Under the pieces are notes generated by a model. It did no database searches. It was not told where the DNA came from and saw only the letters and a list, made by a program, of their open reading frames with translations. The position numbers were made by a program, and so were the translations under genes. Positions 1 through 5,448 of a stretch of 6,146 bases of DNA are shown piece after piece. The DNA is from Pseudomonadales bacterium (GTDB lineage: Bacteria; Pseudomonadota; Gammaproteobacteria; Pseudomonadales; JAHEIH01): NCBI GenBank assembly GCA_023255355.1, contig JALRIU010000214.1, positions 1 to 6,146 of the forward strand, given 5' to 3'. The stretch's first letter is position 1, and the number at the start of each line of letters is the position of its first letter.

Positions 1-962
1 TTACCAGCAAATGGTGAGTCATTGACTTGGAAAGTCATGCTAACTGTTGGCTCGTCCACTGTAAGCGGAGGAAGTAATTCAACATTATTTGGATCGCACA
101 ACGTATCAGAGATGTTTAGACCATCGATACCTGTAATACACACGATGTCACCAGCTTCTGCTTCGGCGACTTCGCGACGCTCTAAGCCAAGATAACCCAT
201 AACGGTAAGCATTTTGCCCTTGCGTTGGTTGCCCTTGGCATCAGCAATAATAACCTGTTGATTGGGTTTTGCTGTGCCACGAGTAATACGACCAACGCCA
301 ATAACACCAACGTAGCTATTGTAATCAAGTGCAGAAATCTGCATTTGGAAGGGAAGGCTAGCATCAACCTCTGGGGCTTTAACTTTGTCGACAATCATTT
401 CGAATAACGGTGTCATGTCGTCAGCCATCTCAGCAGGGTCGTGACCAGCAATACCGTTTAACGCTGATGCGTAAATGATTGGAAAATCGAGCTGTTCATC
501 GGTGGCACCCAAGCGATCAAACAAATCGAACACTTGATCAACAACCCAGTCAGGACGAGCGCCAGGGCGGTCAACCTTGTTGATAACTACGATGGGATTC
601 AACCCTTGTTCGAATGCTTTTGATGTTACAAAGCGGGTTTGAGGCATTGGGCCATCTACGGCGTCAACCAATAGTAATACGCAGTCAACCATCGACAATA
701 CACGCTCTACTTCGCCACCGAAGTCAGCGTGCCCAGGGGTGTCTACGATATTGATATGGTAACCATTCCATTCGATGGCGGTATTTTTCGCCAAAATGGT
801 AATGCCGCGTTCACGTTCTTGGTCGTTAGAGTCCATAACGCGTTCTGCACCTTCGTCACGGCGGCTCAAGGTGCCAGACTGTTGCAGAAGTTGATCAACC
901 AAGGTGGTTTTACCGTGGTCAACGTGAGCAATAATCGCAATGTTGCGTAAATTCTGTTTCAC
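1..962 (-). CDS. typA: Translational GTPase TypA/BipA, N-terminal half (3' end cut by window edge)
   Basis: This is a ribosome-binding GTPase of the EF-G/LepA class, acting in the cytoplasm in ribosome assembly and stress or cold adaptation. Only 320 codons are present; the family is usually about 600 residues. The translation shows G1 AHVDHGKT (residues 12-19), the switch I RGIT (52-55), G3 DTPGH (74-78), G4 NKVD (128-131) and G5 SAL (166-168). An EF-Tu domain 2-like barrel follows at about 200-295, with the DEPTVSM segment that opens domain III near the cut end. The start is GTG at 962-960: an in-frame TAG lies at 968-966, so no longer start is possible, and ACAGG ends 8 nt upstream as a Shine-Dalgarno. 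Arginines are all CGT or CGC, as in a well expressed gene. The distinctive AHVDHGKT and the sequence around G3 and G4 point to TypA rather than LepA or EF-G. The family call is secure. Confidence 0.97.
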   Translation of the reverse strand, partial: MKQNLRNIAIIAHVDHGKTTLVDQLLQQSGTLSRRDEGAERVMDSNDQERERGITILAKNTAIEWNGYHINIVDTPGHADFGGEVERVLSMVDCVLLLVDAVDGPMPQTRFVTSKAFEQGLNPIVVINKVDRPGARPDWVVDQVFDLFDRLGATDEQLDFPIIYASALNGIAGHDPAEMADDMTPLFEMIVDKVKAPEVDASLPFQMQISALDYNSYVGVIGVGRITRGTAKPNQQVIIADAKGNQRKGKMLTVMGYLGLERREVAEAEAGDIVCITGIDGLNISDTLCDPNNVELLPPLTVDEPTVSMTFQVNDSPFAG

Positions 963-987
963 AAACTATACCTGTGTGGGGCTAAAA

Positions 988-1002
988 ATGGCGCGCATTA
1001 TA
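988..1002 (-). promoter_or_regulatory. Probable typA promoter: TATAAT -10 box with GC-rich discriminator
   Basis: A perfect TATAAT lies at 1002-997 on the minus strand, followed directly by GCGCGCC. This puts a start of transcription near 989-990 and gives a leader of about 27 nt before the typA GTG. The 17-bp-spaced hexamer upstream (TATCCC) does not resemble TTGACA. A TG lies immediately before the box rather than at the extended -10 spacing. GC-rich discriminators are typical of promoters repressed by ppGpp, as for many translation genes; that type of control is inferred here. Confidence 0.6.
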
Positions 1003-1028
1003 CAGGCGATAGAAGGTGAGGGATATAA

Positions 1029-1064
1029 AAATCGGTCAAAAATTGGTTATTTTTTCACCGATTT
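1029..1064 (-). terminator. Terminator-like hairpin after the NSS transporter gene
   Basis: On the minus strand an inverted repeat reads AAATCGGT, one G-G mismatch, AAAAA, an 8-nt loop, TTTTT, a mismatch, then ACCGATTT. It begins about 38 nt after the transporter stop codon, and the stem runs into a T-tract. The stem is mostly A-T with four G-C pairs, so it is weaker than a classic intrinsic terminator. It lies between the transporter and the typA promoter, where a terminator would be expected. An operator role cannot be excluded. Confidence 0.45.
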
Positions 1065-1101
1065 ATAGAAGAGACAGAAAAGATGACTTTTAAGTAGGTC
1101 G

Positions 1102-2523
1102 TTAACCGATGAGTGATACCCCAAAATATTTTAAGGCCACGGTGTTGATAAAAATAATCAACAATATGGCTGGAATAAACGTTCGCAATGAAAAATCGAC
1201 GTATTTTTCTAGCCATGAGTTACGATAATTGGGGCTGCCGCGCTCTAACTCTCGATGAAAATTAGTTCTCTTCCAATGCGTTAGAACTAACAGGCAAGCG
1301 AGTAAGCCGTTGAGGGGTAAAATAGTGTCATAGAACACATCAATGATCACATCAAAGAATGATTTGTTGACCCCTGCATAGGTCATAAATTGGGTGAGAC
1401 CCTCGATTCGACCAAACGAAAAAACACACAAGACAGTAAACACTAGCATCGACGCGCCGATGATGCTGAGAGAACGTGTTCGTGAGTATTTTGCTGAGCC
1501 CATTAATGCTGAATTTGGCACTTCAGTGATGGACACAAGCGAAGTAATCGCAGCGAAAAATACCAAAAGGAAAAATAGCGAGGCGACCAAACTAGCACCG
1601 ACATAACCAATCGAGGTTTGCATGGCGAGGAATATTTTGGGCAGGAAAGTAAAAATCAAGCCGACAGACGAATCACTCAAATCTGCCGTATTGGTGTCGG
1701 GATTGAACGAAAAAATAGCGGGCATAATCAAAAGGCCAGCAATAAATGCCACCAGTGTATCTGTTGCTGCAACAAATTTAGCACTGCTTGGTAAGTCATC
1801 GTCGCGCTGCATATAAGAGCCATAGGTGATCATAATCCCCATGCCTAACGACAGTGAAAAGAATGCCTGCGAAAGGGCCGTATTAATTACCGATGAGTTG
1901 ATCTTGCTGAAATCAGGGACAAAATAGTAGCGAACTCCAGCAAATGCATTATCTAGAGTAAGAACGAACAAGACCAAGGCAATTAGCATGACAAAAAGGG
2001 TTGGCATCATGATCTTGGCCCCCCTTTCAATGCCACCTTTTACACCACTAAATAAGATGAAAAAGACAATGGCTTCAACAGCGATTAGGTGTAAAAACAC
2101 ATCGTTGCTATTAATAAATGCTCCAAAATAATTAGGATCAGCAAGATTAGCTAGGCCGCCAGTTGCAGCCTCCCAAAGGTAGCCGAACAACCAAACCGTA
2201 ATAACGGTATAAAACACTGCGATCATGTAGGGTGTGATAAGACTTAAAAAGCCTGCAAAAGTCCAACCACGGTGACCATAACTTAAGCTTCGAAAGGCAT
2301 TCATTGGAGCGTGTTGGGTATGTCGGCCAATTGAAATTTCTGCCATCATCACGGGTAGGCAGATGAAAATGACAAATACTGCATAAATGAACAAAAATGC
2401 GCCGCCGCCATTTTTAGCTGCAGCCACAGGAAATCCCACCAGATTACCGATACCCACTGCCGAACCTGCAGCGGCTAAAATAAAACCTAGTCTAGAGCCA
2501 AATTGTTCTCGCGATGCTGACAT
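1102..2523 (-). CDS. Sodium-dependent transporter, neurotransmitter:sodium symporter (NSS/SNF) family
   Basis: This inner-membrane protein uses the LeuT fold and should import an amino acid or related amine with Na+; the substrate cannot be read from sequence. I chose ATG 2523-2521 (473 aa) because AAGGGA sits 6 nt upstream. An ATG at 2550 adds 9 residues but has no ribosome binding site. With this start, TM1 residues fall on LeuT numbers: G20, A22, V23 and N27 in AGSAVGIGN. I see 11 membrane segments (about 11-36, 41-66, 88-118, 143-160, 170-190, 213-238, 247-272, 303-335, 351-372, 387-417, 443-468), as in many bacterial members, not the 12 of LeuT. The Na2 triad is kept in TM8 (A324, T327, S328). 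In TM6, FSLSLG at 222-227 has Ser for LeuT T254, and D255 seems to replace the Na1 Asn of TM7. Gly30 stands where LeuT has its gate Arg30. It is transcribed away from glnA and towards typA. Confidence 0.93.
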   Translation of the reverse strand: MSASREQFGSRLGFILAAAGSAVGIGNLVGFPVAAAKNGGGAFLFIYAVFVIFICLPVMMAEISIGRHTQHAPMNAFRSLSYGHRGWTFAGFLSLITPYMIAVFYTVITVWLFGYLWEAATGGLANLADPNYFGAFINSNDVFLHLIAVEAIVFFILFSGVKGGIERGAKIMMPTLFVMLIALVLFVLTLDNAFAGVRYYFVPDFSKINSSVINTALSQAFFSLSLGMGIMITYGSYMQRDDDLPSSAKFVAATDTLVAFIAGLLIMPAIFSFNPDTNTADLSDSSVGLIFTFLPKIFLAMQTSIGYVGASLVASLFFLLVFFAAITSLVSITEVPNSALMGSAKYSRTRSLSIIGASMLVFTVLCVFSFGRIEGLTQFMTYAGVNKSFFDVIIDVFYDTILPLNGLLACLLVLTHWKRTNFHRELERGSPNYRNSWLEKYVDFSLRTFIPAILLIIFINTVALKYFGVSLIG

Positions 2524-2529
2524 GTCGAT

Positions 2530-2535
2530 TCCCTT
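2530..2535 (-). promoter_or_regulatory. Ribosome binding site that fixes the NSS transporter start
   Basis: AAGGGA at 2535-2530 on the minus strand, then six bases, then ATG at 2523. The in-frame ATG at 2550 is preceded by CTCATCTGCTCTACT, which has no purine-rich Shine-Dalgarno. This favours the 473-residue product. Confidence 0.8.
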
Positions 2536-2623
2536 AATTATTGTGTCCATAGTAGAGCAGATGAGCTAGTGCTTCGTCCAGAGGCTTTGTTCGACAAAAG
2601 TCTTCAAATTGCATGGCGTTTAC

Positions 2624-2638
2624 GCACCAAAATGGTGC
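2624..2638. promoter_or_regulatory. NtrC (NR-I) binding site, perfect palindrome
   Basis: The sequence GCACCAAAATGGTGC is a perfect 6-3-6 inverted repeat matching the established NtrC consensus GCACCA-N3-TGGTGC seen upstream of enterobacterial glnA. It lies about 232-246 bp upstream of the glnA ATG, similar to the enhancer distance in E. coli, and about 100 bp upstream of the transporter start. The ntrC gene is in the same window. The site would bind an NtrC dimer. Confidence 0.88.
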
Positions 2639-2644
2639 CTATTA

Positions 2645-2659
2645 AGTCCAAAATAGTGC
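2645..2659. promoter_or_regulatory. Second, degenerate NtrC site
   Basis: AGTCCAAAATAGTGC matches 11 of 15 positions of the perfect site at 2624-2638. Its inner part, CCAAAAT(G/A)GTGC, is 11 of 12 identical. The centres (2631 and 2652) are 21 bp apart, two helical turns, so two NtrC dimers would bind the same face of the DNA. The left half-site is poor, so binding probably depends on cooperation with the strong site. Confidence 0.62.
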
Positions 2660-2660
2660 A

Positions 2661-2730
2661 TAATTTTTTAAAAACATCGGTTTTAAGTATGTATGCTATT
2701 GTTTTTAATATAAAAATAAAAATACTCATA
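2661..2730. other. AT-rich tract with spaced A/T runs, possibly curved DNA
   Basis: Only 11 of 70 bases are G or C. Runs of four to six A or T are centred near 2667, 2672, 2682, 2704, 2714 and 2720, several about 10 or 21 bp apart, which is the phasing of intrinsically bent DNA. The tract lies between the NtrC sites and the expected glnA promoter, where bending would help an enhancer reach polymerase. I found no match to the IHF consensus. A weak -10-like TATGCT is at 2692-2697. Confidence 0.45.
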
Positions 2731-2857
2731 TTACTCTACACTACGCTATTCTGTCTGACGCTGATGCGTTATTATTATCGGCCATTGATCAAGGGTGTGC
2801 CCGCGAACAATTTCCTCTATGCGTCAGTGCGTATAGAAAAAGTAACATTCCATTTTT

Positions 2858-2863
2858 GGAGGT
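2858..2863 (+). promoter_or_regulatory. Strong glnA ribosome binding site
   Basis: GGAGGT at 2858-2863 is a near-complete complement of the 16S rRNA 3' end and stands 6 nt before the ATG at 2870. It fixes the glnA start and fits high expression. Confidence 0.9.
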
Positions 2864-2869
2864 AATACC

Positions 2870-4276
2870 ATGTCAGAGAAGACTCTGAATCTTATTAAAG
2901 ACAACGAAGCGCGTTGGGTTGACCTACGCTTCACCGATACTCACGGTAAAGAGCAACACGTAACTATCCCTGCGAGTGAAGTTGATGAAGACTTCTTCGT
3001 TGATGGTAAAATGTTCGACGGTTCATCAATTGACGGCTGGAAAGGCATCAACGAATCAGACATGATCCTTATGCCAGACGATTCTGCATCAATGTTGGAT
3101 CCTTTCTTTGAAGAGCCAACAGTTATTGTCCGTTGCCAAGTTGTTGACCCAATTTCAGGTCAAGGTTACAACCGCGATCCTCGCTCTATTGCACAACGTT
3201 GCGAAGAGTACTTGGTTGCATCAGGTATTGGCGATTCTGCATTGTTTGGTCCTGAGCCAGAGTTCTTTATTTTTGACGATATCAAATGGCACTCAGATAT
3301 TTCTGGCGCTGGTTATACCATTAGCTCAGAAGAAGCTGCTTGGTCTTCAAGCCGTGACTTCCACGATGGCAATACTGGTCACCGTCCTGGTATCAAAGGT
3401 GGTTACTTCCCAGTTCCTCCAGTTGATTCATTGCACGAAATCCGTGGTCAAATGTGCAACGCGATGGAAGCAATGGGCTTAGTTATCGAAGTTCACCACC
3501 ACGAAGTAGCTACTGCTGGTCAGTGCGAAATCGGTGTTGGTCCTAACACATTGGTTAAGAAAGCAGACGAAGTACAAGTATTGAAATACTGCGTACACAA
3601 CGTTGCTCACGCATACGGCAAAACTGCAACGTTCATGCCTAAGCCTTTGATCGGTGACAACGGTTCAGGTATGCACTTGCACCAGTCTATTTCTAAAGGC
3701 GGCGTTAACTTGATGGCTGGCGATGCATACGCTGGTTTGAGTGAAGAAGCACTTTACTACATTGGTGGTATCATCAAGCACGCTCGTGCGATCAACGCAT
3801 TTTCTAACCCAGCAACTAACTCTTACAAGCGTTTGGTACCTGGTTTCGAAGCACCTGTTATGTTGGCTTACTCAGCGCGTAACCGTTCTGCGTCAATCCG
3901 TATTCCTTTCGTAAGTTCAGCTAAAGCACGTCGTATCGAAGTTCGCTTCGGTGACCCAGCTGCAAACCCATACTTGATGTTCACTGCTATGTTGATGGCT
4001 GGTCTTGATGGTATCAAGAACAAGATCCACCCAGGCGAAGCAGCTGACAAAGACTTGTATGACTTGCCTGCTGAAGAAGAAGCAGCAATTCCTAAGGTTT
4101 GTTCAAGCTTGGAGCAAGCATTGGCAGCATTGGATGCTGACCGTGACTTCTTGAAAGCTGGTGGTGTAATGGATGATGACATGATCGACGCTTACATCGA
4201 CCTGAAAATGGAAGATGTACAGCGCTTGCGCATGACTCCACACCCTGTCGAATTCGACATGTACTACTCAGTATAA
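2870..4276 (+). CDS. glnA: Type I glutamine synthetase (GSI-beta, adenylylation-regulated)
   Basis: The enzyme joins glutamate and ammonia to glutamine using ATP and works as a cytoplasmic dodecamer. The 468 residues compare with 469 in E. coli. The N-terminal beta-grasp domain (about 13-97) includes the latch DGSSIDGW (50-57). The catalytic domain carries the metal and substrate residues at their standard numbers: E129 and E131 in GPEPEFF, E212, E220, H269 in GSGMHLHQ, R321, E327, R339, R344, E357 and R359. All are intact. Tyr397 in DLYDLP is the tyrosine that GlnE adenylylates when nitrogen is plentiful, so the enzyme should be under covalent control. The C terminus ends HPVEFDMYYSV as in enterobacteria. 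All arginines use CGT or CGC, a sign of high expression. It is followed by stem-loops and then ntrBC on the same strand, the classic glnA-ntrB-ntrC order. Transcription is probably NtrC-activated through the sites at 2624-2659. Confidence 0.99.
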   Translation: MSEKTLNLIKDNEARWVDLRFTDTHGKEQHVTIPASEVDEDFFVDGKMFDGSSIDGWKGINESDMILMPDDSASMLDPFFEEPTVIVRCQVVDPISGQGYNRDPRSIAQRCEEYLVASGIGDSALFGPEPEFFIFDDIKWHSDISGAGYTISSEEAAWSSSRDFHDGNTGHRPGIKGGYFPVPPVDSLHEIRGQMCNAMEAMGLVIEVHHHEVATAGQCEIGVGPNTLVKKADEVQVLKYCVHNVAHAYGKTATFMPKPLIGDNGSGMHLHQSISKGGVNLMAGDAYAGLSEEALYYIGGIIKHARAINAFSNPATNSYKRLVPGFEAPVMLAYSARNRSASIRIPFVSSAKARRIEVRFGDPAANPYLMFTAMLMAGLDGIKNKIHPGEAADKDLYDLPAEEEAAIPKVCSSLEQALAALDADRDFLKAGGVMDDDMIDAYIDLKMEDVQRLRMTPHPVEFDMYYSV

Positions 4277-4294
4277 GATCGCCTGATCTTATAC
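4271..4294 (+). repeat. Perfect stem-loop overlapping the glnA stop codon
   Basis: GTATAAGATC, a GCCT loop, then GATCTTATAC form a perfect 10-bp stem. The left arm begins at the last sense codon (GTA, Val468) and contains the TAA stop. It is followed by GTTTTC, too weak a T-run for a strong terminator by itself. It may protect the glnA 3' end or act together with the GC-rich hairpin 4 nt downstream. The left arm can also pair with the similar GATC-TC-TTATA at 4337-4347. Confidence 0.7.
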
Positions 4295-4298
4295 GTTT

Positions 4299-4320
4299 TC
4301 CCGGGTGGCAACACCCGGGA
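4299..4320 (+). terminator. GC-rich hairpin with GNRA tetraloop after glnA, probable partial terminator
   Basis: TCCCGGGTG, the loop GCAA, then CACCCGGGA form a perfect 9-bp stem closed by a C-G type pair on a GNRA tetraloop, a very stable RNA hairpin. The T-run is imperfect (TGCTCTTTT begins right after the stem), and those bases form a further small hairpin, GCTC-TTTT-GAGC (4322-4333). Such a structure would stop some but not all transcripts, allowing high glnA and lower ntrBC. Enterobacterial glnA-glnL spacers also carry an attenuating terminator. Confidence 0.65.
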
Positions 4321-4354
4321 TGCTCTTTTGAGCGATGATCTCTTATATTAGCGA

Positions 4355-4375
4355 CCACATGGAATAGACCTGTGG
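4355..4375 (+). promoter_or_regulatory. Hairpin enclosing the ntrB GTG start codon
   Basis: CCACA pairs with TGTGG (4371-4375), a T at 4360 bulges, and GG (4361-4362) pairs with CC (4369-4370) around the loop AATAGA. The start codon GTG (4372-4374) lies wholly in the right arm, and the only Shine-Dalgarno-like bases, GGAA (4361-4364), span stem and loop. In mRNA this would slow initiation on ntrB. The pairing is visible; its effect is inferred. Confidence 0.45.
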
Positions 4376-5448
4376 ATAATGTATCTCTCACATCAACGTT
4401 GCTAAATAATCTTACGACAGCAGTTTTGTTGATCGATGATCAACTCAACATTGAATTTATTAATCCTTCTGCTGAATCACTGCTCAAAGTAAGTGGCAGC
4501 CGTGCGTTGGGAATATCGTCCCGCAAATTTATCGATTTTGATGACACTGCATGGCAATACGTGTTGTTGGCGCTTGAAGAAGGCGTTACTTATACACAGC
4601 GCCAAGCCGATATTCATGTGCCGGGTCATCAAAAAATGGTGGTAGATTACATCGTAACCCCGGTCAATCTTGAACGGAGAGATCGTATTTCTGTGCTAGT
4701 TGAAATGCAGCCGGTCGATCGTTTGTTAAGAATCGCAAGAGAAGAAGGCTTAATAACAAAGCAACAAACCAGCCGTACGTTGGTTAGGGGCTTAGCCCAT
4801 GAAATCAAAAACCCCTTGGGGGGATTGCGTGGTGCTGCACAATTATTGGCAATGGAGTTAAACGATCCTAGTCTCAGTGACTATACTAACGTCATTATTG
4901 AAGAAGTCGATCGCCTGACAAATTTGGTTGATCGCATGCTGGGGCCACGGCAGCCGTTAAAGCAGACAGCACATAATATACATGAAGTCCTGCAACGGGT
5001 AACAACCTTAATCGACGTTGAAAGTGGCGGATCCATTGATTTCAACCGCGATTATGATCCCAGTATCCCAGATGTTATGGGGGATAAAGAGCAATTAATC
5101 CAAGCCGTCCTAAATATTGTTCGTAACGCGATGCAATCTCTCATAGCTGCACAGATTACCCCTGCAAAAATTGGCTTAAAAACACGCGTGTTGCGCCAGT
5201 TTACTATTGGTACAGAGTTGCACAAGCTCGTCTGTGTTATTGAGATTACCGATAATGGCCCGGGCATTGATGAGAGTATTCGCGAAGGATTGTTTATGCC
5301 TCTTATTAGTGGTCGTCCAGACGGTACGGGACTAGGTCTGTCAATCACTCAATCTATTCTTAATCAGCATAATGGCTTAGTTGAGTGCGATACTTTTGAA
5401 GGTATGACTCGGTTTTCCATATATTTACCACTGGAGATAAAGCGATGA
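4372..5448 (+). CDS. glnL: Nitrogen regulation sensor histidine kinase NtrB (NR-II)
   Basis: This cytoplasmic kinase/phosphatase, also called ntrB, phosphorylates NtrC when nitrogen is limiting; PII (GlnB) switches it to phosphatase. At 358 residues it is close to the 349 of E. coli and has no membrane segment. A PAS domain covers about 8-110. The dimerisation/phosphotransfer helix has RGLAHEIKNPLGG with phospho-acceptor His143. The ATP-binding domain shows the N box LNIVRNA (247-253), the G1 box DNGPGID (294-300) and the G2 box GTGLGL (318-323). The start is GTG at 4372: an in-frame TGA at 4336-4338 and the lack of any ATG between rule out a longer form, and only a weak GGAA serves as ribosome binding site. 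It uses AGA, AGG and CGG arginine codons, absent from glnA, in line with low expression. It overlaps ntrC by 4 bp (ATGA), so the two are translationally coupled. Confidence 0.97.
   Translation: MDNVSLTSTLLNNLTTAVLLIDDQLNIEFINPSAESLLKVSGSRALGISSRKFIDFDDTAWQYVLLALEEGVTYTQRQADIHVPGHQKMVVDYIVTPVNLERRDRISVLVEMQPVDRLLRIAREEGLITKQQTSRTLVRGLAHEIKNPLGGLRGAAQLLAMELNDPSLSDYTNVIIEEVDRLTNLVDRMLGPRQPLKQTAHNIHEVLQRVTTLIDVESGGSIDFNRDYDPSIPDVMGDKEQLIQAVLNIVRNAMQSLIAAQITPAKIGLKTRVLRQFTIGTELHKLVCVIEITDNGPGIDESIREGLFMPLISGRPDGTGLGLSITQSILNQHNGLVECDTFEGMTRFSIYLPLEIKR

Larger units (their letters stand above)
2524..2869. promoter_or_regulatory. Divergent regulatory region between the NSS transporter gene and glnA
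   Basis: This 346-bp stretch carries no gene I can support. From left to right it holds the transporter leader with a small inverted repeat (TTTGT-TCG-ACAAA, 2586-2598), two NtrC-type sites (2624-2659), an AT-rich tract (2661-2730) and the glnA leader. A possible sigma-70 -10 box TATTAT lies at 2773-2778 (a second copy at 2770-2775) without a good -35. I checked every GC dinucleotide from 2640 to 2869 for a GG twelve bases upstream and found none; the same check on the minus strand (2524-2650) also failed. The nearest sigma-54-like match has GTGC at 2797-2800 as -12 but only TGATCA as -24. A 7-bp inverted pair CTGACGC / GCGTCAG (2755-2761, 2821-2827) flanks the leader. Confidence 0.75.

Noticed and set aside
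729..950. Plus-strand open frame antisense to the TypA G domain
   Set aside because: The minus-strand reading gives every GTPase motif; this is its complement. The plus-strand frame at 225-407 and the minus-strand frame at 182-394 are likewise shadows of typA.
1034..1039. TTGACC as a -35 box for typA
   Set aside because: It lies 31 bp from the TATAAT at 1002-997, too far to pair with it, and is part of the terminator-like hairpin.
2624..2639. Minus-strand sigma-54-like element AGGCACC for the transporter
   Set aside because: The -24 half looks fair, but the -12 position reads GT instead of GC and the whole element lies inside the NtrC palindrome, which explains the bases better.
2569..2865. 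98-codon open frame on the plus strand with a GTG start in the glnA upstream region
   Set aside because: It covers both NtrC sites, the AT-rich tract and the glnA Shine-Dalgarno, has no ribosome binding site, and its Lys/Ile/Tyr-rich middle reflects AT content rather than a protein family.
3108..3482. 124-codon plus-strand frame inside glnA
   Set aside because: Out-of-frame reading of a gene whose full catalytic residue set is intact; no ribosome binding site.
4344..4349. TATATT as the -10 of an internal ntrB promoter
   Set aside because: No -35-like hexamer lies at 16-18 bp; the nearest TTGAGC is only 10 bp away. An internal promoter is plausible from other species but not supported here.
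4354..4362. Possible NtrC site (ACCACATGG) before ntrB
   Set aside because: The half-sites are separated by 2 bp rather than 3 and the outer GC bases are missing; the bases are better explained as part of the ntrB start hairpin.
4092..4391. 99-codon minus-strand open frame across the glnA 3' end and the ntrB start
   Set aside because: It is antisense to the conserved GlnA C terminus and the stem-loops, and the translation resembles no family; it is a shadow of glnA codon bias. The same applies to the 104-codon frame at 3868-4182 (minus).
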